Origin: Oscillatoriales cyanobacterium
GTDB taxonomy: Bacteria > Cyanobacteriota > Cyanobacteriia > Cyanobacteriales > Microcoleaceae
Length of the DNA stretch: 37,064 nt
Assembly: GCA_004292745.1 (NCBI GenBank)
Contig: RDXH01000124.1
Location: 1 to 37,064, forward strand
Reading direction: 5' to 3'
The notes under the pieces are model-generated. The model was not told where the DNA came from. It was given only the letters and a program-made list of their open reading frames with translations, and ran no database searches. Position numbers and translations under genes: made by a program. This document shows positions 27,583-35,267 of the stretch, piece by piece. Position 1 is the first letter of the stretch. Each line of letters starts with the position of its first letter.

Positions 27583-28572
27583 TTATTGAGAATCTAAAGT
27601 AATCTCCATCGCCAATTGAGTTTTTATTGTCGCTTCTTGAGGACTACCAGCCCTTTTAACACTCATTTCGCTATTGGAATTCATAGAAACAGCAGAGCGA
27701 ACAGGCATTAATTTATCCAACCGGATTGTGGATTCTCCCCTACCTTGAGAAGCCAAAGATTGGAGATTTATATTAGAGCCGGCCGGAAGTTGGGGCGAGT
27801 TGACACTTTGGGGTTTTGCTTGCTGTTCTAAACCTATATTCAAAACTGCAACTCCCTCTTGAAAACTCATCAATTCATAGGTAGCAATATTGTTGACATT
27901 AATTCCGTTAGAATTTAGCGGAAAATCCAATCTCCATTTAGCTCCTTTGCCGACTGCTTCTGCCGGCAGTTGCACTGAAAGTTGCTCTATAGATTGAGAC
28001 ATTTGTCTAATTATTTGCTTGAAGTTATTGTCAGATCCTGCTGGCACAATAAAGTCACCTCCTTTACTGAAACCGCGACTGTCCATGATGAAAGCTCCTT
28101 TCAATCCTACCAGTTTTTTGACTGCGGAACGCATACTTTCGAGCGCCGTGGCGGGAGCATTTGTACTATCGCTAGTGACATCTGCCTTAGTGTAAGAAAA
28201 CTGATAGTGAATATCGCCATTGGCATCAATCTTAGTAGCTTCGGTTTCCATAGTCACCACCGATGTGGGGATTTTTATTTCCTGGGAAGACTGACCACTA
28301 GCAGATATTTTCATGCCCATTTTTAGAGTCATCAAGGTTGTTTGCTTGACATTCAGAGCGGGTTTTAAACGCATTTGCTGTCGCGGTTCTGCTCCCAGAT
28401 TTATGATTTGGATTTGAGGGGGTTGGGAGGTGCGAATGGGCATGGAGTTGTCCGTAGCTGGTGGCTGCTGTGCTACAATTGGAGGCTGTGCAATAACGAC
28501 AGCAGGCATCAGATCGATCGCCCTTCCGGCACTCAAAAAACCAATAGATGCAATAAACAGTGCTTTTTTCAT
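27583..28572 (-). CDS. Exported DUF6263-like protein, function unknown
   Basis: A 329-residue protein with a short N-terminal signal (KKALFIASIGFLSAG) and a Pro/Gln-rich linker up to about residue 55. The rest (RLKPALNVKQTTLMTLKMGMKIS onwards) has alternating beta-strand patterns and the turns GDIHYQFSYTKADV, GAFIMDSRGFSKG and AEAVGKGAKWRLDFPL, which I associate with DUF6263. No enzymatic motif is seen. It lies 19 bases downstream of the polysaccharide deacetylase gene on the same strand and may be co-transcribed with it. Confidence 0.65.
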   Translation of the reverse strand: MKKALFIASIGFLSAGRAIDLMPAVVIAQPPIVAQQPPATDNSMPIRTSQPPQIQIINLGAEPRQQMRLKPALNVKQTTLMTLKMGMKISASGQSSQEIKIPTSVVTMETEATKIDANGDIHYQFSYTKADVTSDSTNAPATALESMRSAVKKLVGLKGAFIMDSRGFSKGGDFIVPAGSDNNFKQIIRQMSQSIEQLSVQLPAEAVGKGAKWRLDFPLNSNGINVNNIATYELMSFQEGVAVLNIGLEQQAKPQSVNSPQLPAGSNINLQSLASQGRGESTIRLDKLMPVRSAVSMNSNSEMSVKRAGSPQEATIKTQLAMEITLDSQ

Positions 28573-28591
28573 GAATTAATGCTGAAATGAG

Positions 28592-29266
28592 TTAATTTTT
28601 GACCTGTTGCCAAAGTTGGTCTATGCTAACAAAATTATAACCTCTTGCCAAAAGCAAGGGAATAATTTTTGCCACAGCCGCCGCCACATCTTCGCCACCG
28701 CAATAACCGTCATGCAGTACAATAATTGAACCGTTTCCAGTTTGCTCCATGACGCGGTTGACAACTGTCGCAACCCCCGGCCGCACCCAATCTTCCGGGA
28801 CAACACTCCACATCACAGGGCGATATTCCCACTGTTTTAATAACTGGAGTGTTTGAGGGGTAAAAAAGCCATTGGGAGGCCGCACATCGCGGATTAATTT
28901 TGGGTCTAAATTGCAAGCTTTGGAAATTGCTTTTTGCGTATCTTCTAAACTTTGCTTTAATTCCTGTGGTTTGAGTTTGGGAAAGGCTACGTGTTGGTAG
29001 CCGTGGAGGCCGATCCAGTGTCCGCGATCGCAAACTTGTTTAGCCACTTCTGGGTGTCTGTCCACGCAAAAACCCAGCCAGAAAAAACTAGCTGTAATAT
29101 TATATGTGTCTAAAACTTTTAAGAGTTGAGGTGTGTGCTGTCGGTGCGGTCCGTCATCAAAAGTTAGGGCAATTTTGCGACTGTTGACATCTCCCGTCCA
29201 CAAGCATCCGGGAAAAGCTGTTTTGAGAATCGGGTGAACAACTGGAAATAAAGGTGCTAGCTGCAT
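28592..29266 (-). CDS. Polysaccharide deacetylase (NodB-type)
   Basis: A 224-residue carbohydrate esterase 4 domain protein. Motifs are TFDDGPHRQHTPQLL (catalytic and metal Asp pair), LHGYQHVAF (metal His-x3-His), RPPNGFF and SIIVLHDGYCGG (catalytic His). The enzyme removes N-acetyl or similar acetyl groups from peptidoglycan or exopolysaccharide. It has no obvious signal peptide, so it is either cytoplasmic or exported by another route. A weak start-site assignment is possible because no strong ribosome-binding site is seen. Active-site residues are all present. Confidence 0.93.
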   Translation of the reverse strand: MQLAPLFPVVHPILKTAFPGCLWTGDVNSRKIALTFDDGPHRQHTPQLLKVLDTYNITASFFWLGFCVDRHPEVAKQVCDRGHWIGLHGYQHVAFPKLKPQELKQSLEDTQKAISKACNLDPKLIRDVRPPNGFFTPQTLQLLKQWEYRPVMWSVVPEDWVRPGVATVVNRVMEQTGNGSIIVLHDGYCGGEDVAAAVAKIIPLLLARGYNFVSIDQLWQQVKN

Positions 29267-29484
29267 TAATTAACCTATAAAAATTGAGTTACTCTACTAT
29301 ATAAATCTTCCGAAAAACCACGCTCTGACAGGTAGAATCAGCTTAATTAAATTTTAACTCCTTTGATAGAGTACCCAGAGAACTGCTAGCTAGAGACCTC
29401 TATCTCAAGGTCGATGCGATTAGCCTAGGATGTAATCATATACTAAAAATCGTAACTAATCAACCAAAACTGAAGGTCTTAAAA

Positions 29485-29721
29485 ATGACAGAAGCATATT
29501 TAGCAGAACGTACAGTGTCAGCCGTATTTAAAGAAGAAGAACAACTAGACGGTGTGATTAGACGCTTGCTCGATCGCGGTGTCTCCCGCGACCACATTTC
29601 AGTAATGGGGAAAAATTTTCAGTCCAAAACTAAAATTGCTGGGTTTCTGACTAAAAAAGATGTAATTTTAGGTGGCTTGCGAAGTGGGGCGATTTTTGGT
29701 TCGTTGAAAGTGGTAAATTAA
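29485..29721 (+). pseudogene. Truncated stress-protein/ChaB-type gene, N-terminal part only
   Basis: The 78-residue frame begins [20 protein letters not shown] and follows the cyanobacterial general-stress family through [40 protein letters not shown]. In relatives I recall GSLFGSFLSLLTGVG and another 100 or more residues, including a glycine-rich membrane part and in some a ChaB domain. Here it ends at KVVN and a stop codon. The next gene begins only about 45 bases on. The 3' part of the gene is therefore lost. Confidence 0.7.
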
Positions 29722-29763
29722 GAAAAGATAGAGTTTAGCCTCTAGAACTTCTGTTCTGGGGAC

Positions 29764-29916
29764 TTGTGCAATTGTACAATTTGCAATTACGTCTATGACC
29801 CAGAAGTCGGCGACCCGGAATCGGGAATAGCTCCCGGTACTGCCTTTGAGGATATCCCCGATGATTGGGTTTGTCCCACTTGCGGGGCGCAAAAATCCGA
29901 TTTTGAACCAGCATAA
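29764..29916 (+). CDS. Rubredoxin, short and TTG-initiated or 5'-damaged
   Basis: Fifty residues from TTG at 29764, a gene not marked by any ATG. It reads [20 protein letters not shown], continues [20 protein letters not shown] and ends [10 protein letters not shown]. The two CxxC pairs (Cys4/Cys7 and Cys37/Cys40) bind one iron, as in rubredoxin, a small electron carrier. Typical rubredoxins start with about two more residues and YVC where this has CNC. The in-frame stop at 29743-29745 limits the start to TTG; GGGG at 29757-29760 is too close for a good ribosome-binding site. It lies 12 bases before a flavoprotein gene. It may be intact with a weak start or may have lost its natural start in the same event that truncated the upstream gene. 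Confidence 0.75.
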   Translation: MCNCTICNYVYDPEVGDPESGIAPGTAFEDIPDDWVCPTCGAQKSDFEPA

Positions 29917-29928
29917 GCGAGAAAAAAA

Positions 29929-31212
29929 TTGTCCAATCGAAGCCTTAATATTACAGTCATCGGTGGCGGTGCAGCGGGGTTTTTTAGTGCAATTACCTGT
30001 GCTAAAATGTACCCCCAAGCCCGCGTCACTTTATTAGAAGCTGGGAGGCAACTCCTGGCAAAAGTTCGCATCTCTGGTGGCGGGCGCTGCAACGCAACTC
30101 ATGCTTGTTTTGACCCTGCTATTTTAGTACAGAATTACCCCAGAGGAGGGAAAGCTCTACGCGGTGCATTTACTCGATTTCAACCGCGGGATACTGTCGA
30201 ATGGTTTGCTAGTCATTCGGTGATATTAAAGACAGAAGCAGATGGGCGAATGTTTCCGGTGACAGATGATTCGGCGACAATTGTTAATTGTTTGATCCGG
30301 ACCGCGGAGGAGGCTGGGGTACAAATTCGCACTGGTGATGCGGTAGTTTTAGTCAATAAATTAACCTCGGATATCGGGGAGGACCCGCACAGTTCGGCTT
30401 CGCTCACTGACGGCGGGGACACCGCCCCTAGGTTTGAAATTGTGTTTAAGTCGGGGGAGCAATTAAAGTGCGATCGCCTGCTTCTGGCTACTGGTAGCAA
30501 TCCCTCTGGTTTCAAGTGGGCAAAAGATTTAGGCCACACCATCGAACCGCCTGTTCCTTCTCTATTTACTTTTAACATTTCTGATAGCCGAATTCAAGAT
30601 TTAGCTGGAGTTTCTGTTGCTAATGCTAAGGTAAAATTGCCAGGAGCAAAATTAGAACAAAGCGGGCCTTTGTTAATTACTCACTGGGGTGTGAGTGGGC
30701 CTGCTGTACTCAAACTTTCGGCTTGGGGTGCGAGATTTTTGCACGATCGCCATTATCGCAGTCCTGTGTTAATAAATTGGCTTCCCCAGTACAACCCAGA
30801 AGTTTTGCGACAGCAATTGCTAGGGGTTAAGTCCCAGTTGTCCCACCGATTAGTTGTCTCTAGTTGTCCGTTTCCGATTCCGCGTCGCCTGTGGGAACGT
30901 TTGACAAGTGCGATCGGCATTGACGAGCCAAAACGCTGGGCTGATATCTCCAATAAAACCCTCGACAAACTCCTCCAAGAGCTGGTCCAAGGCGAATATC
31001 AGATAACAGGAAAAGGCGCATTTAAGGAAGAATTCGTCACCTGTGGGGGCGTTAACTTAAAGGAAGTCGATTTCAAAACAATGGAAAGTCGCCGCTGTCG
31101 GGGACTTTACTTTGCTGGGGAAATCTTGGATATCGACGGCGTAACAGGTGGTTTCAACTTCCAAAGTGCTTGGACTACGGCGTGGCTGGCTGGAAGTGCG
31201 ATCGGCAAATGA
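29929..31212 (+). CDS. HI0933/BaiN-type NAD(P)/FAD flavoprotein
   Basis: A 427-residue flavoprotein. The FAD Rossmann motif GGGAAGFFSA and the family signature RISGGGRCNATH lie near residues 12-60. The C-terminal end has YFAGEILDIDGVTGGFNFQSAW. Relatives (HI0933, YhiN, BaiN) are predicted oxidoreductases; the substrate is not established for this branch. The start is TTG at 29929, 12 bases after the rubredoxin stop; there is no upstream ATG in frame. The pairing with rubredoxin could mean a redox couple. A segment near residues 150-165 (HSSASLTDGGDTAP) is encoded by repeat-like DNA. Confidence 0.88.
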   Translation: MSNRSLNITVIGGGAAGFFSAITCAKMYPQARVTLLEAGRQLLAKVRISGGGRCNATHACFDPAILVQNYPRGGKALRGAFTRFQPRDTVEWFASHSVILKTEADGRMFPVTDDSATIVNCLIRTAEEAGVQIRTGDAVVLVNKLTSDIGEDPHSSASLTDGGDTAPRFEIVFKSGEQLKCDRLLLATGSNPSGFKWAKDLGHTIEPPVPSLFTFNISDSRIQDLAGVSVANAKVKLPGAKLEQSGPLLITHWGVSGPAVLKLSAWGARFLHDRHYRSPVLINWLPQYNPEVLRQQLLGVKSQLSHRLVVSSCPFPIPRRLWERLTSAIGIDEPKRWADISNKTLDKLLQELVQGEYQITGKGAFKEEFVTCGGVNLKEVDFKTMESRRCRGLYFAGEILDIDGVTGGFNFQSAWTTAWLAGSAIGK

Positions 31213-31337
31213 ACAGGTGAACTACTGGCAAATATTAAAAATTGTGTTAGTTTTAAGATGTAAAGCATAAATTGTGCATCCTGTTCAGCCTGTAGAAAAA
31301 ATTCGCAGTTTTGCCTAGTCAACATCGGGTCAAACAC

Positions 31338-31858
31338 ATGAAAAACTTAAAGCTGAAAACCCCAGAAGTCGATCGCAACTTGGAATGCCATTTTGACTCA
31401 CCTTTCATCGAAACAAATGGCTTACTGGAACTCCACCCAGAATTTACAACTCCTGAATTTTTAACCAACTGGAATTTTGAGACAAACCTGTACGAAGAAC
31501 CTGTTTGGATCGACCACTTTGTCATCACATTTCCCAGTCGCACAGCCTTAGAAAAATACGCCCAATCTTTCCGCCCCTTCGGCGCAAAAACAGTCGAAGG
31601 ACCAGACTTATTTCCCATTAACTTTTGTGCAGAAAACATTAATATTCCCTCGGATTTGTGGCTGCATTTAATGACCTTATTAATGCCAGCCGGCGGCTTA
31701 GTAGTATTAGATGCGCCCCACGCAGCCGGCGACCAAAAAAACCCGCCGGACAAATCATCGAATTAATCGAACGCCACCCCGGCAACAACGCCACCTTTGA
31801 CTGCAAAAACATCGCAGGTTTACGCCTCAGCGAAGAAGTTCGGCAACGGATTATGTAA
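31338..31858 (+). pseudogene. Unknown conserved gene with a frameshift at a poly-A run
   Basis: I do not recognise the function. The first frame (ATG at 31338, stop at 31764) encodes KNLKLKTPEVDRN through LWLHLMTLLMPAGGLVVLDA, then turns into an unlikely tail, NPPDKSSN. From 31742 another frame continues plausibly as PAGQIIELIERHPGNN, ATFDCKNIAGLRLSEEVRQ and a stop at 31856-31858. The shift falls in a run of seven A residues (31735-31741). One additional A would join the two into about 173 residues. This is either a real frameshift or a homopolymer sequencing error. Confidence 0.65.
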
Positions 31859-31963
31859 GGAATGTAACGGATGGAAAGAAGTCCGAGGGCAGAAAGAAGA
31901 AAATTCCCAAGGCCCGATTCCCGATGCCCAATACCCCATTCCCCATTACCAATCACAAAATAT

Positions 31964-32737
31964 ATGGTTGCAATCAAAGTTCCCAAAGTCACAATTCAAC
32001 CCCCAACATTCAACTCAATAGAAGCCGAACGCAGCCACCGCAAACAGCGTCTAGCAGCAGCATTTCGATTATTTGCCCGCTTCGGATTCAGTGAAGGAAT
32101 TGCCGGACATATTACAGTCCGCGATCCCGAACACCTAGACCATTTTTGGGTCAATTCCTTTGGAATGCACTTCAGTTTAATTCGAGTCAGCGACCTAATT
32201 TTAGTCAATCACAAAGGCGAAGTTGTAGAAGGAAATAAACCCGTAAACGAAGCCGCTTTTGCCATTCATTCCCAAGTCCATAGCGCCCGTCCCGACGTAA
32301 TTGCCGCCGCCCACGCCCATTCTCCCTACGGTAAAAGTTGGTCGAGTTTGGGTCGCCTGCTAGACCCCCTAACGCAAGATGCTTGTTCTTTTTACCATGA
32401 CCACGCTTTATTTGATGATTACACCGGAGTTGTTTTGGAAATCGAAGAAGCTAAACGTATTGCCAAAAATTTAGGTGATAAAAAAGCGATTATTCTACAA
32501 AATCACGGACTATTAACAGTGGGTGAAACAGTAGATGAAGCGGCTTGGTGGTTTATTGCCATGGAGCGTTGTTGTCAAGCGCAATTAATGGCAGAAGCAG
32601 CGGGAAAACCGATTTTAATCAAACCAGAATACGCGCATTTAACTCAGCAGCAAGTAGGTTCGCATCGCATGGGATGGTTTAGCTTTCAACCGCTTTACGA
32701 TATGATAGTGCGTCGGGAACCTGACTTGTTAGATTAG
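31964..32737 (+). CDS. Class II aldolase/adducin-family protein
   Basis: A 257-residue protein from the ATG at 31964 (MVAIKVPKVTIQPP). The open frame extends to 31871, but that part is Pro-rich repeat DNA (CCCATTCCCC type), so I exclude it. Family motifs are FGFSEGIAGHITVRDP, NEAAFAIHSQVH, HAHSPYGK (two zinc-binding His) and LQNHGLLTVG (third His). Members act on sugar phosphates such as fuculose- or ribulose-phosphate, or in methionine salvage; the substrate here is not clear. The core is intact. Confidence 0.92.
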   Translation: MVAIKVPKVTIQPPTFNSIEAERSHRKQRLAAAFRLFARFGFSEGIAGHITVRDPEHLDHFWVNSFGMHFSLIRVSDLILVNHKGEVVEGNKPVNEAAFAIHSQVHSARPDVIAAAHAHSPYGKSWSSLGRLLDPLTQDACSFYHDHALFDDYTGVVLEIEEAKRIAKNLGDKKAIILQNHGLLTVGETVDEAAWWFIAMERCCQAQLMAEAAGKPILIKPEYAHLTQQQVGSHRMGWFSFQPLYDMIVRREPDLLD

Positions 32738-32857
32738 CATTAGGACTTATCCAAAATCTGAGGGGAGCATCCTTTTTTATCAGAAAGCTGGGTTTTAAAC
32801 CCCGTCCTTCTTGGAGGGCTTTTTTTGTTCGCGGAAGCGGGCGGGGAGCATATCAAT

Positions 32858-33442
32858 CTAGGCTTCAAAACCTGGTACTTTGCGATAGATATCTGGCAAG
32901 GTTAACTCACAATCAACACTCGGCAAATAGAGAAACTGCGATCGCTCTACCCCTACTCTATCTGTCACTTCATGTCGCAGCCATAGACCATCCTTAAGGG
33001 TGTAATGAACGATATGTTGCTGAGTCTGACTGACTAACACATAGTCTTCTAATGTGGAACAGGTTTGGTAATCGGCAAACTTTTCCGTACTATCAAAATT
33101 TGCCGTCGATTTTGATAACACTTCAATAATCAGTTTAGGGTAGCGGATAAAATCTTCGGTGGTCGTGATGTCCTCTGGATGGCAAGTCACAACAACATCG
33201 GGGTAATAGTAACAGTCTGCTGTTTCTAGCCTCACCTTAATATCCGATGCCATCACCAAACATGGAGTTGAATCCAGATGATTACCTAAAAGCCGACTCA
33301 AATTTGAGCTGAGAACCACATGGGGTTTTTTAGCCCCAGCCATCGCGTAGACACGCCCCCGACGGTACTCGTGCTTGATGGGGCTGACACGCTCAGCTTC
33401 TAGGTAGTCTTCGGGGGAGATGTAGAAGTGTTGGGCAACCAT
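32858..33442 (-). CDS. Uma2-family (DUF820) nuclease-like protein
   Basis: A 194-residue protein with the classic Uma2 pattern: ISPEDYLEAERVSPIKHEYRRG at the start, YYYPDVVVTC (PD), KLIIEVLSKSTANFDSTEKFADY (Glu and Lys of PD-(D/E)XK) and LPDIYRKV at the end. The role of this very expanded family is unknown. It differs from the Uma2 gene at 11.2 kb in lacking the charged C-terminal coiled coil. Hairpin-rich repeat DNA lies just beyond the 3' end (32.75-32.85 kb). Confidence 0.9.
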   Translation of the reverse strand: MVAQHFYISPEDYLEAERVSPIKHEYRRGRVYAMAGAKKPHVVLSSNLSRLLGNHLDSTPCLVMASDIKVRLETADCYYYPDVVVTCHPEDITTTEDFIRYPKLIIEVLSKSTANFDSTEKFADYQTCSTLEDYVLVSQTQQHIVHYTLKDGLWLRHEVTDRVGVERSQFLYLPSVDCELTLPDIYRKVPGFEA

Positions 33443-33494
33443 AGAAGGTGAAGATGACTGAGAAGGGCTATAGTGTTTTATTGTACTAATTATC

Positions 33495-34241
33495 TCACAA
33501 AATGCCTTCCATCTCTAAGTCTTCAATTATCTGCAAACCGCGCGGATCGCCGACTCGCAACAGCGAAGATTTAGCATCTTCTCGCACGCCCATATCTTCG
33601 TCTTCTTCTAAAGCTTCAATCAAAGCATCGATCGCCCCGGCATACACTACATTATTCGGCAATTCGCGGGCTAGTTGCCCGATCGCCCAAGCAGAGTTAC
33701 TTCGCACAGCAGACACAGCATCTCGGCGCAGCGATTGAATCAACGGCGGAATCGCAGCAATCACCACATAGTAACCAACCTTTGCCATCTGACCGAGGGA
33801 ACTGGCAGCCCACAAACGCACCGCTGAAATATCAGTTTTCAAAGCATCAATTAAAGGTACTAAAGCGCGATGATCCCGGCAATTGCCCAGAGCCCAAACT
33901 ACTCCTTTCCGAACGTAACCGTTCCAATCGCGGTTTAGTTGGTCAATCAGGGGTTCCACAGCATCGGGACTCGGATTTCTGCCCAAGGCATAGGCCGCGC
34001 TCACCCGCACTAAGGGGCAGCCATCTTTCAACAAAATAATTAAATGTGGAATTGCTCGATCGTCTTGCAATTCGCAAAAAGCCCGCGCCGCCATCATTCG
34101 GTGCTGAGCTTCTGGAGATTCGAGCAAAGGCAGCATTTCCTCTGGATCTGGCAGCGGGGGTTCGGATTCGTCGAGTTGATCCAAAGGGCTTTCCAGTTCC
34201 AGGTCAGTATCAATGGCGATCGGGTAGTCGTTATTGTGCAT
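33495..34241 (-). CDS. HEAT-repeat (PBS-lyase type) protein, IaiH-like
   Basis: A 248-residue protein with an acidic N-terminus and about six HEAT-type repeats, for example AQHRMMAARAFCELQDDRAI, GCPLVRVSAAYALGRNP and GYVRKGVVWALGNCRDHRAL. It lacks a lyase active site and is likely a binding scaffold. The sequence is close to what I remember for IaiH, reported to stabilise the iron-sulfur cluster of cyanobacterial IscA2, but I cannot confirm that here. The start is ATG at 34241. Confidence 0.85.
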   Translation of the reverse strand: MHNNDYPIAIDTDLELESPLDQLDESEPPLPDPEEMLPLLESPEAQHRMMAARAFCELQDDRAIPHLIILLKDGCPLVRVSAAYALGRNPSPDAVEPLIDQLNRDWNGYVRKGVVWALGNCRDHRALVPLIDALKTDISAVRLWAASSLGQMAKVGYYVVIAAIPPLIQSLRRDAVSAVRSNSAWAIGQLARELPNNVVYAGAIDALIEALEEDEDMGVREDAKSSLLRVGDPRGLQIIEDLEMEGIL

Positions 34242-34264
34242 AAAAAAACTTTACCGCACTGAGG

Positions 34265-34352
34265 ATACTCGTGGGCAACTCAGTCGGTTGGCTCTTGTCG
34301 GTTGGCAGTTGTCGGTTGGCTGTTAGCTGTTATCTGTTGTCTGTTGTCTGCC
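34265..34352. repeat. Short direct repeats of GTCGGTTGGC and CTGTTGT
   Basis: CGGTTGGC recurs at about 34283, 34299 and 34313 in a loosely periodic stretch, followed by repeated CTGTT(A/G)TCTG units to about 34350. It lies between the HEAT gene start and the GNAT gene stop and has no gene content. Confidence 0.75.
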
Positions 34353-34385
34353 CCCAATCAGGAATAACGAATAACAACTAACCAA

Positions 34386-34922
34386 TTATAAAGATTTTAT
34401 CATCGAGAGGGAATGACTTTTATATCCTAATTTTTGATACAGATTCAATGCTGGCTGATTACTGATAAATACTTGCAAACCAATTTGTCGATCGCCCCTT
34501 TTTTTTGCCCAATTTTCCGCATGATTAACTAAGGACTTACCGATTCCCAGACGGCGGTGTTCCCGCGATACATAAAGCAGAAAAATGTGAGAGTAGCGTT
34601 CCCCGCTGCATTGGTCGATCGCATTTCCCAACCACAAACATCCCACAGCCGATTTGAGATTTTGAACTTGAGATTTCGGCTTTGGTTGAGAAGATGGAAG
34701 TGCCGATAAATTTGCTTCCTCTTCCCCCATATTCTGCTGACAGTCCACCAACCAAAGCGGCGTCTGCTTGGAAAAATATTGCTCAACGGTTTGAGCCAAA
34801 TGTCCCAATTCCCCATCTGGGTAAAGCTCTCGGTAAGTCCGGTGCATAAACTTTACCAAAATTGCCCGATCGAGTCCAGAACCCGATCGCAGCCCATAGC
34901 CCGGTATCAGAACCCCCGACAT
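34386..34922 (-). CDS. GNAT-family N-acetyltransferase
   Basis: A 178-residue protein from the ATG at 34922 (MSGVLIPGYGLRSG). The open frame goes further upstream but that part overlaps the small membrane-protein gene. The acetyl-CoA-binding motif is REHRRLGIGKSLVNHAENWA, with NQPALNLYQKLGY after it. The acceptor is unknown. Between DCQQNMGEEE and GCLWLGNAI lies a low-complexity stretch (SSQPKPKSQVQNLKSA, encoded at about 34645-34705). Its DNA resembles dispersed AAAATCTCAAATC-type repeats. The gene starts 4 bases after the upstream gene ends, so both are on one transcript. Confidence 0.85.
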   Translation of the reverse strand: MSGVLIPGYGLRSGSGLDRAILVKFMHRTYRELYPDGELGHLAQTVEQYFSKQTPLWLVDCQQNMGEEEANLSALPSSQPKPKSQVQNLKSAVGCLWLGNAIDQCSGERYSHIFLLYVSREHRRLGIGKSLVNHAENWAKKRGDRQIGLQVFISNQPALNLYQKLGYKSHSLSMIKSL

Positions 34923-34926
34923 CTGA

Positions 34927-35130
34927 TTAGCCCACACAGTTCGGGAAATCATTGAAGCCCAAGAAAATCTGATCCACCGAGGTCCCTTGCTTTTGTTGAC
35001 TAACTTCCTCAATCGGTGCTGGGGCCGCCATGTCTGCCGGCAAAAAGATGCGAGCGCTGACTGCTACGAGGGCAGCGAAAAATACTAATACCGCTATCAA
35101 TGGAGCAATGTATTGACGAATGATAGTCAT
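34927..35130 (-). CDS. Small membrane protein, function unknown
   Basis: A 67-residue protein from the ATG at 35130 (MTIIRQYIAPLIAVLVF). One membrane segment (residues about 8-28) is followed by ARIFLPADMAAPAPIEE and a polar tail. I think similar proteins exist across cyanobacteria, but I know no function. An upstream in-frame ATG at 35214 would add 28 residues that look non-coding. The GNAT gene begins 4 bases after its stop, indicating an operon. Confidence 0.75.
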   Translation of the reverse strand: MTIIRQYIAPLIAVLVFFAALVAVSARIFLPADMAAPAPIEEVSQQKQGTSVDQIFLGFNDFPNCVG

Positions 35131-35267
35131 AACCGCAAAAATCTTAATTTGGAAGTTGATAATTTCAAGTATACCATATAAATGCGATCGGTTATAATTA
35201 ATTTCAATGCACAATTAGGACGCTGACTGAGCGGTCCTCAATACCAACAAACACCAAACATAATATT

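Noticed and set aside
31871-31963. Upstream extension of the aldolase gene
   Set aside because: It is made of Pro-rich repeat DNA (CCCATTCCCC type) and lacks homology to the aldolase family; the ATG at 31964 fits better.
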